A stretch of 54,598 nucleotides of DNA from Methylococcaceae bacterium (GTDB taxonomy: Bacteria; Pseudomonadota; Gammaproteobacteria; Methylococcales; Methylomonadaceae), in the NCBI GenBank assembly GCA_030693065.1, contig JAUYBL010000026.1, positions 1-54,598 of the forward strand, given 5' to 3'. A program made the translations under genes and the position numbers. Positions 35,433 to 44,002 of this stretch are shown piece by piece (within the stretch, counting starts at the first letter, position 1; every line of letters begins with the position of its first letter). A model generated the notes under the pieces. That model was given only the letters and a program-made list of their open reading frames with translations. It made no database searches and was not told where the DNA came from.

Positions 35433-36760
35433 TACTTGCCTGCCCGACGGCTGATCAGGCCGGCTGTTTGTTCATCAAGAATTTGTACCAGCACCCGGCT
35501 ACGTGAAGCCACCACGCTATGCAGAAATAATAGCGGTATAGCCACGCATAGACCTTCAACAGTGGTCACCAACGCTTGCGAGATACCTTCGGCCATTAAT
35601 TTCGGGTCTCCAGTGCCAAATAGACTGATCGACTGAAAGGTAACGATCATCCCTGTCACTGTACCCAACAAACCTAATAACGGTCCCACCGCCGCTGTCA
35701 GTTTAATCAAGGACAAGCCCTTTTCCAGTTCGGGCACTTCCCGGGTGATTGCCTCATCCAATAACAAGTCAAGATTATCAGAGGCTTCAGTACTGCTTTT
35801 TTCAGCAACCGCAAACAGTCTGCCCAACGGATTGTCTTCGTTTATTTTGGTTGATTGTATTTGCGCGGTCATTTTGTTGCCTATCACCGATAGCTGCACT
35901 AGACGAACTAAACCGTAAATAAAGCCTAATGCGCCTAATGTGAGAGTGATGTAACCGATCAAACCGCCTTGTTGAATACGCTCGTTAAAATCAGGCGTTT
36001 GAATCAGCATCCCCAGCATTGCGCCACGGGTCGGGTCAATGGCGACAGCTGCTTGCCCAGATGAGGTCTCGGCCAGCTCTTCTGCCAAATCCAAATAATG
36101 GTTCTCGGGTTGTCGTGGTAAATCCGACAGCTTGCCGGTTTCAGGCAAATAGCGCAGATATTGACCATCCGCCATCGCATTAAAGGCGCCAACACGTACT
36201 ATTTTGGTCTGGCGCGGTTCGCCTGCAGCAGACAAAACCTGACCGTCGTAATAAACCACTTTACCCGACTCAGTCATTTCCTGTTGCAAGGTAAACCATA
36301 GCTGCTCAAGCTGAACCATAGTTGGTAGCGCTTTACTGTCAGCGATTTCTGCCAACACCGCTGTTCGGCCAACAAACTGCGCTGAAATTAATGAATTATT
36401 TAAGTCTGCCTTCAAATCGCCGGCAACTTGCTTGGCGACGCCGAATAACTCACCTAAACCGCCGCTGCGCTCAGCCAGTTTTTCTTCGAGCTGTTTTAGC
36501 TGTTCTGCATTGGCGTTCAGTTTTGCCTTCAATTGGTTATTATCAACCTCTTGTTTAGCCAATTCTGCACGGGCTGCTTCAAGCAGTTGTTTTTGTTTGT
36601 CGGGGTCGGCTAAAAATTGCGCTTCTTTTTGAGCATCAATTTTTCCGGCCTGACCTTGGCTTTGTTTAACTTCAGCCAGCAACTTATCGAGATCAAGAGG
36701 TTCCGCCATGACTTCCTGGCTAATTAATAGAGCAATAATAAACACAAACAAATTTTTCAT
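35432..36760 (-). CDS. Large ExbB-like protein with periplasmic coiled coil (TtpC type)
   Basis: The 442 aa protein has a signal peptide (MKNLFVFIIALLISQEVMAE), a periplasmic part of about 250 residues with a coiled coil (EAARAELAKQEVDNNQLKAK), and a C-terminal ExbB/TolQ channel domain (LTAAVGPLLGLLGTVTGMIV). Vibrio TtpC, which is required for TonB2 function, has this design. It overlaps the gene before it by four bases and the one after by one, so translation is coupled through the cluster. Confidence 0.88.
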   Translation of the reverse strand: MKNLFVFIIALLISQEVMAEPLDLDKLLAEVKQSQGQAGKIDAQKEAQFLADPDKQKQLLEAARAELAKQEVDNNQLKAKLNANAEQLKQLEEKLAERSGGLGELFGVAKQVAGDLKADLNNSLISAQFVGRTAVLAEIADSKALPTMVQLEQLWFTLQQEMTESGKVVYYDGQVLSAAGEPRQTKIVRVGAFNAMADGQYLRYLPETGKLSDLPRQPENHYLDLAEELAETSSGQAAVAIDPTRGAMLGMLIQTPDFNERIQQGGLIGYITLTLGALGFIYGLVRLVQLSVIGNKMTAQIQSTKINEDNPLGRLFAVAEKSSTEASDNLDLLLDEAITREVPELEKGLSLIKLTAAVGPLLGLLGTVTGMIVTFQSISLFGTGDPKLMAEGISQALVTTVEGLCVAIPLLFLHSVVASRSRVLVQILDEQTAGLISRRAGK

Positions 36761-37494
36761 TGGGCGGCCTCAGGTGCAGATACCGGAATAATCAGCATAT
36801 CCGGGGCAGTTTCTTTTCGGGCAATGCGTAAGCCTTTACGGATGGCGCTGGCGTAATCAGAAGATAGTTGTTGCCATTGCTTAGCGCTGCTATCCCAATA
36901 GCCGGTTTCGCTGCCATCTAGACGTTGATAAAACAAAGAGACCCGCCCCAAACGTAAAAAATCAACTGAACTTTTTTTGCCATTTAAGTCGATATCGCCC
37001 TTATAAGCTTCAATGGTTTTGCCATATTCGTTTTCAATCTGAAATGCTTCCATAATACGACGAAATTTTTCCGCAGTAGACACGTCGGGCGTAACCACCA
37101 AGTCTTTAAGTTGTTGTAAGCGTTGTTTACGTTCTGCGGGCAAAAACGGTTTGTCCAGCTGCACGAACTGTTCAAAACTAGTCAGCATACGCAAAATCAG
37201 CGGTAATATTTCTTGCTTGGTCACTTCAACATCAACGAGTTGTTGTTCCAACGACTTTTTTTCTGCCGCCTGAGAATTAAGCAAAGCTTGCAGATGCTGG
37301 TTATAAAGATGCGCAATTTCTGTTTGCCGACTCACCGCGTGAAATTGCTCTAGTAATGCGGGTGCGTTATCACTGCCAGCTGCCTGAGCTGTCGTAGTGG
37401 TAGCTTCCGAAGGCGCCGCTGTATAGGCGGGTAACGCACAAACACCTAAAAATACGGCGGCCAGACGAGTAGTGTGTCGGCGACAAATAAGCAT
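36757..37494 (-). CDS. DUF3450 family periplasmic protein
   Basis: The 245 aa product has a signal peptide (cleavage near AYTAAPSEA) and a coiled-coil region (SQAAEKKSLEQQLVDVEVTK) followed by a conserved domain with FLRLGRVSLFYQRLDG. DUF3450 genes head TonB2-type clusters in Vibrio, Shewanella and relatives, where the biochemical role is not established. It is first in the operon here. Upstream lies a 613-base gap with the promoter region. Confidence 0.9.
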   Translation of the reverse strand: MLICRRHTTRLAAVFLGVCALPAYTAAPSEATTTTAQAAGSDNAPALLEQFHAVSRQTEIAHLYNQHLQALLNSQAAEKKSLEQQLVDVEVTKQEILPLILRMLTSFEQFVQLDKPFLPAERKQRLQQLKDLVVTPDVSTAEKFRRIMEAFQIENEYGKTIEAYKGDIDLNGKKSSVDFLRLGRVSLFYQRLDGSETGYWDSSAKQWQQLSSDYASAIRKGLRIARKETAPDMLIIPVSAPEAAQ

Positions 37495-38107
37495 GATAAA
37501 TCCAATAAAAAATTAAAGTAAAACCACCAGGGCTTGAAAGTTTAGCCGGACGCTGTTTACGTCAGACTGGGTATTTTTATAACTGGCGAATTCGTATAAA
37601 TTAAGTGCTTAACCCCTTGAGCAAAAAGGGATGAAGTAGACTGTAAGTTGGCAAAAGCAAGATAGGGTGAAGTGCAATTAAATCTACCATAGCCGGGAGA
37701 CTCTTATGCGTGGCGCACACCTTTCTCTTAAACAAAGGCATTATATCGCAACACAACACCGCTAAATGAGTCCAGCAGATAAGATTGCACTCAACCAATC
37801 GATAAGCCTAAAGAGATCAGTTATTTCCTACTCTGGCATGTTTCGCATCCTGTACATAGCAGCGATAGACTACCACCGAAAAATAAGTAGTTTGTCCTGA
37901 ATGAGCATGCGGCCTATGCGATTCAAGGTGAAAGATATTTTACCAAGCCCTACCAATAGAACTTCTTATATTGTATTTTTATGAGGTATAGTTCCACTTT
38001 GGTGTAATTTATAGATATTCACCCCCAGATTATTTTTCATGGTCAATGATCGCCGTACCATCTGACCACCTTTTCAATGCTGCACTTTTTACCTGAATTA
38101 GCGTGCC
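37495..38107. other. Gap without a convincing gene between the TonB and cysB regions
   Basis: This 613-base stretch should hold the promoters of the TonB cluster (minus) and of the cysB-like gene (plus). A 65-codon minus frame at 37601-37798 has no ribosome site or family resemblance. A short plus-strand frame ends in the segment HAAYAIQGERYFTKPYQ near 37910, which could be the tail of a decayed gene but is too short to judge. No riboswitch or Fur box was recognised with confidence. Confidence 0.5.
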
Positions 38108-39007
38108 ATGAACCTAAGCCAAATCGAATTACTCCGTATTCTGCAGGAAAACAACTTCAGCCTCTCTAAAGCCGCTGATCAAATGCATATTGTGCAATCA
38201 GCGGTAAGCAGACAATTACAACTGTTTGAAGCGGAACTGGGTTCACCAATTTACGAACGACAAGGCAAGCGCTTGATGGGGTTGACTCCTTTAGGCTTAC
38301 GGGTAATGGAAGAAGTGGCCGCTATTGATGGCGCCAAAAGAAATATCAAAGTCATTGCCGCCGACTATTTAGATAGTCAGCAAGGTATTTTACATATTGC
38401 CACCACCCACACCCAAGCCAAATACTTCCTGCCTAAGCCAATCTTGCGCTTTAAGGACAAATATCCGGCTGTCAAAATCTACATGCTTGAGGCGGCTCCG
38501 GAGCAGTTAATTGACAAACTGCACAGTCGCCAGGCTGATATTGCCATTTGCACAGAAAAAATTGCCGAGGATGAAAACCTAGTGCTTAACCGTTGCTATG
38601 CCTGGCACCACGCTGTTGTCGTACCAAAAACACATCCATTAAGCAGCGGCGAAATTACTCTGGAAAGACTGGCAAGTTTTCCCATTCTTACCTATGGCTT
38701 TGGCTTTACTGGCCGCTCAAATATCGAAGCTGCCTTTAAAAATACCGACATTAAGTTAGACATTACTCTGGCCGCCGCAGATACCGATGTTATTAAAACT
38801 TACGTGAGATTAGGCATGGGCGTGGGCATTATTGCCGGTATGGCTTACGATCCGGTAATGGACCAAGATTTAGTCATTCGCGATTTGTCGCACCTTGTGC
38901 CCAGCTCGACCACTAAAATCGCCTACTTAAAAAATAACTACCTACCGTTATATAGCCGACACTTTATTGATGAATTATTGCTAGCCGCCAGCGAGCTTAA
39001 TTCGTAA
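38108..39007 (+). CDS. cysB: LysR-family regulator, CysB/Cbl type
   Basis: CysB-type regulators activate sulfate assimilation genes in response to N-acetylserine. The 299 aa protein has the N-terminal HTH (LSQIELLRILQENNFSLSKA, 3-22) and the CysB effector signature TTHTQAKYFLP (about 99-109), with FTGRSNIEAAF later in the domain. The neighbours, a TauE/SafE permease and an NTF2-like gene, fit a sulfur context. Cbl is nearly identical in motif content, so the exact symbol is tentative. Confidence 0.85.
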   Translation: MNLSQIELLRILQENNFSLSKAADQMHIVQSAVSRQLQLFEAELGSPIYERQGKRLMGLTPLGLRVMEEVAAIDGAKRNIKVIAADYLDSQQGILHIATTHTQAKYFLPKPILRFKDKYPAVKIYMLEAAPEQLIDKLHSRQADIAICTEKIAEDENLVLNRCYAWHHAVVVPKTHPLSSGEITLERLASFPILTYGFGFTGRSNIEAAFKNTDIKLDITLAAADTDVIKTYVRLGMGVGIIAGMAYDPVMDQDLVIRDLSHLVPSSTTKIAYLKNNYLPLYSRHFIDELLLAASELNS

Positions 39008-39020
39008 ATACACCAACGCT

Positions 39021-39040
39021 CGCCCCGTTTTATTGGGGCG
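39021..39040. terminator. Hairpin downstream of the cysB-like gene
   Basis: CGCCCC (39021-39026) pairs with GGGGCG (39035-39040), loop GTTTTATT. The stem is GC-rich and close to the cysB stop, but no T-tract follows, so termination is uncertain. Confidence 0.5.
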
Positions 39041-39094
39041 GGCTGTTATAATCCGGCCTTTTTCAAACACAAGAACCTAGAGGTTGGTTTTTTC

Positions 39095-39904
39095 ATGAAT
39101 TGGGCATATAGCTTTTCCGGTTTTTTTGTCGGTATGTTGGTAGGTATTACCGGGGTCGGTGGCGGATCGTTAATGACGCCTTTACTGGTATTTTTATTCG
39201 GCTTCAAGCCTGCAGTGGCAGTAGGTACAGACTTATTATTTGCCGCCATCACCAAAACCAGCGGCGTCTGGGTGCATCATGGCAAACATGGCTCGGTAGA
39301 TTGGAAAATCGTCGGCTGGCTATCGGTGGGCAGCTTACCTTTTGCCCTAGCAACGCTGTACGTGCTCAAGTACTTAATGTCAGTAGGTAAAGAAACTACC
39401 GGCGCCATCACTTTTACTTTGGGCGTTGCGTTGCTACTGACCGCAGTCGCGTTGTTAGTTCGTAGCGTACTGCTGGCAAGAACTGCAAAACTTGGGCTGA
39501 TTGATGATGAACACAGCACTCCTGAAAACACTGCTCGTTTCAAACATCTACAAATACCCGCGACAATCCTGATTGGCTCTGTACTAGGTATTCTCGTGAC
39601 ATTGTCGTCGGTTGGCGCAGGCGCTCTAGGCACGGTTGCCTTGTTATTTTTATACCCGCGAATGACCACCGTTAAAATCGTCGGCACCGATTTAGCACAC
39701 GCGATTCCACTCACGGCTGTCGCCGGACTCGGCCACCTCAGTTTAGGTAATGTCGATTTAGTATTACTGGGTAGCTTGTTGATTGGTTCATTACCGGGCA
39801 TTTGGATAGGCAGTCACTTAAGTGCAAAAATTCCCGAAAAAGTTTTACGTCCCATATTGGCAATCATGCTGATATTGATCGGCCTTAAATTTGTCTTACA
39901 GTAA
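39095..39904 (+). CDS. TauE/SafE family permease
   Basis: The 269 aa inner-membrane protein has two related halves, each beginning with a glycine-rich motif ([19 protein letters not shown] near residue 13; [19 protein letters not shown] in the second half) and about eight membrane segments. Family members export sulfite, sulfonates or other organic anions. The position after the cysB-like regulator supports a sulfur substrate; this is inference. The next gene follows 22 bases after the stop. Confidence 0.88.
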   Translation: MNWAYSFSGFFVGMLVGITGVGGGSLMTPLLVFLFGFKPAVAVGTDLLFAAITKTSGVWVHHGKHGSVDWKIVGWLSVGSLPFALATLYVLKYLMSVGKETTGAITFTLGVALLLTAVALLVRSVLLARTAKLGLIDDEHSTPENTARFKHLQIPATILIGSVLGILVTLSSVGAGALGTVALLFLYPRMTTVKIVGTDLAHAIPLTAVAGLGHLSLGNVDLVLLGSLLIGSLPGIWIGSHLSAKIPEKVLRPILAIMLILIGLKFVLQ

Positions 39905-39926
39905 CCAATTTAACAAGGAGTTCGCT

Positions 39927-40400
39927 ATGACTGAAGCCGTTCGCCCACCACTACCGCCCTTTACCTTGGAAACTGCCGCGCAAAAAGTGCGTGCCGCTGA
40001 AAACGCCTGGAATGGTCGAGACCCGGAAAAAATCGCCCTGGCTTATACCATTGATAGCCAATGGCGCAATCGTGCGGAGTTTTTGTCTGGACGAGAGCAG
40101 ATTACCCAGTTTCTAAAGCGCAAATGGGCAACAGAACTGGATTATCGACTGATTAAGGAATTATGGACTTACCATGACAACCGCATTGCCGTGCGCTTTG
40201 CGTATGAATGGCATGATATTTCAGGACAATGGTTTCGTTCTTACGGCAACGAAAACTGGGAATTTAATGAACACGGCCTGATGCAGCGACGCATAGCCAG
40301 TATCAACGATCTAGCTATTGACGAACTGGAACGAAAATTTCATTGGCCGTTAGGTACTAGGCCTGATGATTATCCTGGGCTGTCTACGTTAGGTTTATAA
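39927..40400 (+). CDS. NTF2-like protein (DUF1348 type)
   Basis: The 157 aa protein has the NTF2-like cone fold pattern, with [30 protein letters not shown] and RFAYEWHD as family markers, and ends in [11 protein letters not shown]. Function is not established for the family. The ATG at 39927 has an AAGGAG ribosome site; an upstream in-frame start at 39891 lies inside the permease gene. It is likely co-transcribed with the permease. Confidence 0.85.
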   Translation: MTEAVRPPLPPFTLETAAQKVRAAENAWNGRDPEKIALAYTIDSQWRNRAEFLSGREQITQFLKRKWATELDYRLIKELWTYHDNRIAVRFAYEWHDISGQWFRSYGNENWEFNEHGLMQRRIASINDLAIDELERKFHWPLGTRPDDYPGLSTLGL

Positions 40401-40485
40401 AATTTCATGGACGGCACATTCCAAACTAAAAACAGCGTACAGAAAACAACTTTTGCGTGATAGCAATTCCGGTTTTAGTGAATAG

Positions 40486-40518
40486 GGAGTGGGTAGCTAT
40501 AAATCTTATACCCACTCC
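40486..40518. terminator. Bidirectional terminator hairpin
   Basis: GGAGTGGGTA (40486-40495) and TACCCACTCC (40509-40518) form a perfect 10-bp stem. It lies between the convergent NTF2-like gene and cobT. Confidence 0.75.
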
Positions 40519-40552
40519 ATTTAATATATATCCGAAATTACCCAAATACGTT

Positions 40553-41587
40553 TCACCGCTCCACCCCAGCCTCAGCAAACGTGGCCATATCGTTCAAAAA
40601 CACCACGGCCGATTGCAATAATGGGTAAGCCAGGGCAATACCGGAACCTTCGCCCAAGCGTAATTCCAGATTCAGCAACGGCTTTACAGCAAAATATCTG
40701 AGCAATGCCTGATGACCGTGCTCACTGGATACATGACTAAACACGCAATAATCTAAGACTTGCGGTTGCAATTTACTGGCCACTAACAGCGAGGTGCTAG
40801 CAATAAAACCATCCACCATAATCACCATGCCCAATTCCGCGGCTTTAAGATAAGCCCCAACCATCATCGCCATTTCAAAACCGCCGAAGGTGGCTAACAC
40901 AGACAACGGTTCTGTTACATTTTCATGTTGTTGTACCGCTTGTTCCAGCACAGCCAATTTACTTTGTAATTGCTGGTCATTTAGCCCGGTACCACGACCT
41001 ACACACTGAGCTAAAGGCTCGTCAGTCAAGCAATGCATTAACAGCGCAGCTGCGGAAGTATTACCGATACCCATTTCACCAAAGCCTATGCAATTACAAC
41101 TCTCGTTGTATTGCTGCAATACCAACCTGGCACCAGTATGCAGAGCTGCGGCGCATTGTTGTTCGGTCATGGCCGGTTGCTTTAAAAAGTTGCGCGTGCC
41201 TTTAGCCACTTTTACTGCAACCAACTGAGGATGGCTGTCTAAATCAGCATTAACGCCAGCATCGACAATCAATAATTGCAACTGATGCTGCTTGGCAAAG
41301 ACGCTGATAGCCGCGCCGCCAGCTAAAAAATTGCCGACCATTTGCGCAGTCACTGATTGAGGATAAGCGCTGACGCCAGCTTCAGCGATACCATGATCAC
41401 CGGCAAAAATAAGCACGCAAGGTTTGTTGAGGCTTGGGGTAAGGCTGTTTTGGCATAAGCCAATCTGTAAAGCTAAGGCTTCAAGTAAGCCTAATGAGCC
41501 TAAAGGTTTGGTTTTTTGATCAATTTTATTTTGTAAGACGGCATTTAATTCAGATGCACGAGGCGGGATAACTAAGTTTATCGGCAC
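40553..41587 (-). CDS. cobT: Nicotinate-nucleotide-dimethylbenzimidazole phosphoribosyltransferase
   Basis: CobT activates 5,6-dimethylbenzimidazole as its alpha-ribotide for the lower ligand of cobalamin. At 344 aa it has the N-terminal KTKPLGSLGLLE substrate loop, IFAGDHGIAEAGVSAYP, GEMGIGNTSAAAL and the catalytic glutamate in LGEGSGIALAYPLL. The start is GTG at 41587, overlapping the end of bluB by ten bases. Only the lower-ligand steps are encoded here; the corrin pathway is elsewhere or absent. Confidence 0.95.
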   Translation of the reverse strand: MPINLVIPPRASELNAVLQNKIDQKTKPLGSLGLLEALALQIGLCQNSLTPSLNKPCVLIFAGDHGIAEAGVSAYPQSVTAQMVGNFLAGGAAISVFAKQHQLQLLIVDAGVNADLDSHPQLVAVKVAKGTRNFLKQPAMTEQQCAAALHTGARLVLQQYNESCNCIGFGEMGIGNTSAAALLMHCLTDEPLAQCVGRGTGLNDQQLQSKLAVLEQAVQQHENVTEPLSVLATFGGFEMAMMVGAYLKAAELGMVIMVDGFIASTSLLVASKLQPQVLDYCVFSHVSSEHGHQALLRYFAVKPLLNLELRLGEGSGIALAYPLLQSAVVFLNDMATFAEAGVER

Positions 41588-42231
41588 GGGGTATTCCAGG
41601 TGTTTTCAAATAATAATGTGTTTATATCTAGCCGTGACGCCCACCGCTCTTGTTCCAGCATCGGCTTGTCGTAAAAGCTAGCAACATGACCAAGGCACAA
41701 AATAGCCACCGGCTGGCTATCGTCGGGCATATTTAATAATTTTTTTAACGCTGTCGGCTCAAACATCGACACCCAACCCACTCCTAAACCCTCAACTCGC
41801 GCAGCTAACCACAAGTTTTGGATGGCACAAGATAATGACGCCAAATCCATTTCCGGTAAGGTGCGACGGCCAAAGACATGCTGTTGACGTTGGTCGCATA
41901 GCGCCGCCACCAACACTTCGCCGCACTCCAAAATACCTTCCACTTTTAATTTCATAAAAGCATCTTCGCGCTCGCCCAAGGCTTGAGCCGTTTGAATACG
42001 TTCTTGCTCAACCAGAGCGTGTATTTGTTGCCTTAGCGGTATTGAGCTGACGCGGATAAATCGCCAAGGCTGCATAAAACCGACACTTGGAGCGTGGTGG
42101 GCGGCATCTAGCAACCTCGCCAATAGTTCGGGGGCAACCGGATCGGGCAAAAAATGACGCATATCGCGGCGCTCATAAATAGCGCGATAAACAGCGGCAC
42201 GTTCGGCGTCAGAGTAACGATGTGGATTCAT
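41578..42231 (-). CDS. bluB: 5,6-dimethylbenzimidazole synthase
   Basis: BluB is an oxygen-dependent flavin destructase that makes dimethylbenzimidazole from FMN. The 217 aa protein is of the nitroreductase fold, with the opening YERRDMRHFLPDPV, the PSVGFMQPWRFI loop and EGLGVGWVSMF. The ATG at 42231 fits the family start; an in-frame start 45 bases upstream would run into the hairpin region. It is coupled to cobT by overlap. No cobalamin riboswitch fits in the 78 bases before it. Confidence 0.92.
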   Translation of the reverse strand: MNPHRYSDAERAAVYRAIYERRDMRHFLPDPVAPELLARLLDAAHHAPSVGFMQPWRFIRVSSIPLRQQIHALVEQERIQTAQALGEREDAFMKLKVEGILECGEVLVAALCDQRQQHVFGRRTLPEMDLASLSCAIQNLWLAARVEGLGVGWVSMFEPTALKKLLNMPDDSQPVAILCLGHVASFYDKPMLEQERWASRLDINTLLFENTWNTPCR

Positions 42232-42258
42232 GGTGTGTGGGTCAAAAATGGCAAGGCC

Positions 42259-42286
42259 CGTTGGGCTTTTTAGCACCGGCGGGCCT
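42259..42286. terminator. Inverted repeat between the reductase and bluB
   Basis: GGCCCG near 42257-42262 and CGGGCC near 42281-42286 form a short stem just downstream of the reductase stop on the minus strand, with TTTTT inside the loop region and a TTTTTT run close by on the plus strand. It may separate the rubredoxin pair from bluB-cobT. The terminator call is weak. Confidence 0.4.
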
Positions 42287-42309
42287 GGGTTTTTTCCGGT
42301 AAGAGATAA

Positions 42310-43323
42310 TTACAGATTATAAGGATGCGCGGCATCAAAACCATGCACTTTGGCTTTGGTAGTAAATATTGGCGGCGTCCAGCCGAGATTGTCCTGCTCA
42401 GCCAAGAAACCGGCCAGCCAAAAAGACTGACTGCGGATCGGCAAGATAAACGCGTACAGCTTGCCGTTGGGTAGTTCAGCTACATCTCCCAAGGCATAAA
42501 TATCAGGATCTGAAGTTTGCAAATAGTTGTTAACCTTAATGCCACGACTAATCTCAAGCCCGGCCTGCGCAGCCAGTTCTGTGCGCGGCTTAAAACCGCA
42601 ACAGACAACCACGGCATCAAATTCAGCGGCCACATCGGTAGTCACGCACAGTTTGTCATCTTCTTCGGCAAAGCCATGCACGTTCTGATTTAACAAGACA
42701 TTGACGCCAGAATCATCCAGGACATTAAGCAATAAATCCGAATCTTCGGCCACCAATTGCCGCTCCATCAATCGATCCATCGCATGAAACAACGTGACAT
42801 CATCACCAGCCACCGCAAGATCCGAGGCGATTTCACAACCGATCAGACCGCCGCCGATAATAGCCCAGCTGGGATGTTGGTTATGATTTAAAAAAGTCTC
42901 TCTAAATTGTCGTAAGGCTTTTAAATCGGTCAGGCTATTTAGGCAAAAAAACAATTCTCGATAGGGCAAAAAAGGTGGTGGAATAAACGCTGCCGAGCCT
43001 TGCGCAAGAATCAATTTGTCATAGGATAGTGATGATTCCTGACACGGCCCTTCCAAGTTGACGATTTTTTCTTCGCGATTGATGGCAATAACTTCAGTGC
43101 CTGCAATCACATTGATATTACTGGCGCGCAACTGTTCAAAAGTTTTAAGGATAATGGACTGCTCAATATCACTGCGAGTAAAGCCTCTGGACAACAACGG
43201 TCGCGAGTAGTACCCATCGTGCTCTCGAGTGACTAAGGTAATCTCGGCGTCGGGCAACAAGGTACGAGCCTTTTCGGCAAAGCTGACGCCAGCAATCCCC
43301 GAGCCGATGATAACGATGTCCAT
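42310..43323 (-). CDS. FAD-dependent rubredoxin reductase
   Basis: The 337 aa pyridine-nucleotide disulfide-type oxidoreductase has the FAD-binding DIVIIGSGIAGVSFAEKA at its start, the NADH fold SWAIIGGGLIGCEIASDLA, and the DIYALGDVAE flavin signature near the C-terminus. It lies 29 bases after the rubredoxin gene on the same strand, so it likely passes electrons from NAD(P)H to rubredoxin. The ATG at 43323 has a CAGGAG ribosome site; an upstream start would overlap rubredoxin. NorW and AlkT are relatives. Confidence 0.88.
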   Translation of the reverse strand: MDIVIIGSGIAGVSFAEKARTLLPDAEITLVTREHDGYYSRPLLSRGFTRSDIEQSIILKTFEQLRASNINVIAGTEVIAINREEKIVNLEGPCQESSLSYDKLILAQGSAAFIPPPFLPYRELFFCLNSLTDLKALRQFRETFLNHNQHPSWAIIGGGLIGCEIASDLAVAGDDVTLFHAMDRLMERQLVAEDSDLLLNVLDDSGVNVLLNQNVHGFAEEDDKLCVTTDVAAEFDAVVVCCGFKPRTELAAQAGLEISRGIKVNNYLQTSDPDIYALGDVAELPNGKLYAFILPIRSQSFWLAGFLAEQDNLGWTPPIFTTKAKVHGFDAAHPYNL

Positions 43324-43352
43324 GATGTGCTCCTGATAAGGTTGGTTGTCTA

Positions 43353-43526
43353 TCAATCAACGATTAATTCATATTCGTCTTTAGGCACGCCGCACTCCGG
43401 GCAACGCCAATCATCGGGCACGTCCTTCCATAAGGTGCCTGGCGCTAAGCCGGAATCAACATCACCCAGTGCTTCATCATAAATATGTCCACAAACGCTA
43501 CATTGATATTTTTGGTACTCAGGCAT
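43353..43526 (-). CDS. Rubredoxin
   Basis: This is a one-iron electron carrier of 57 aa. Reading the minus strand from ATG at 43526 gives the full fold: MPEYQKYQCSVCGHIYDEAL with Cys9 and Cys12, then PGTLWKDVPDDWRCPECGVPK with Cys42 and Cys45, ending YELIVD. All four iron ligands are present, in the C-x2-C, C-x2-C arrangement. It lies directly before the reductase gene and is probably its partner. Possible acceptors include peroxide- or NO-reducing enzymes or an alkane-type hydroxylase, none of which is in the window. Confidence 0.95.
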   Translation of the reverse strand: MPEYQKYQCSVCGHIYDEALGDVDSGLAPGTLWKDVPDDWRCPECGVPKDEYELIVD

Positions 43527-44002
43527 TATCGCTCTCCGTAAATGTTAATAGCCATTCGACTGTAACAGGTCTGTTTTAATTTTCAACCACAGAAATATCT
43601 GCTTACGCACTGGTTGACAGTACCCAGCATACGCAGAAATTCCATGAGCTGTTCATTATATATATCGTTATGAACGGAATCAGCACCATAGTTTTATCCA
43701 AGTGGGTTAACAGCGTTGGACCGCATTGAAAGGTTGCGCCGGGTGTTTGATACTGCCATTTGTTGACGGTCGCGCCAGTTGGTCTTGAAAGCTTATAGCA
43801 TTCGATTTGGTTGTAATTGATTTTACCCGTTGAAACAAGGGAAGTATTTGTCATTGCCCCGTTGCCAAGCACGCAGAATTTAACAAGCGGGCTTTTTTTG
43901 ATTGACCTAGTAATTGCCGTTAGAATGACAGCGTTTATTGGGTTCGAAGATCGCGCAGCCTTGTAATCAATATCAACTACTTAAGCCAAACAGGAATACT
44001 AG
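43527..44002. other. Intergenic stretch with a possible decayed gene
   Basis: The 476 bases between rubredoxin and the PEP-CTERM gene hold no confident gene. A minus-strand frame (about 43603 upwards) stays open past 43900, and its last 30 codons read better in the neighbouring frame (see the pseudogene entry). The last 60 bases are the upstream region of the PEP-CTERM gene; no sigma-54 site was clear. Confidence 0.5.
43583..43872 (-). pseudogene. Possible frameshifted remnant of a small protein gene
   Basis: On the minus strand, one frame reads GKINYNQIECYKLSRPTG and then TPGATFQCGPTLLTHLDKT. Past about 43690 a shifted frame reads NDIYNEQLMEFLRMLG and stops at 43583-43585, while the first frame turns into a hydrophobic, Cys/Trp-rich tail. 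This could be one gene broken by a frameshift. No family was recognised and the region could be non-coding. Confidence 0.25.

Noticed and set aside
37601-37798. 65-codon minus-strand frame upstream of the TonB cluster
   Set aside because: No ribosome site; Cys/Leu/His-rich composition without family resemblance.
43890-43990. tRNA-like TTCGAA segment
   Set aside because: No T-arm pairing or acceptor stem can be formed around it.
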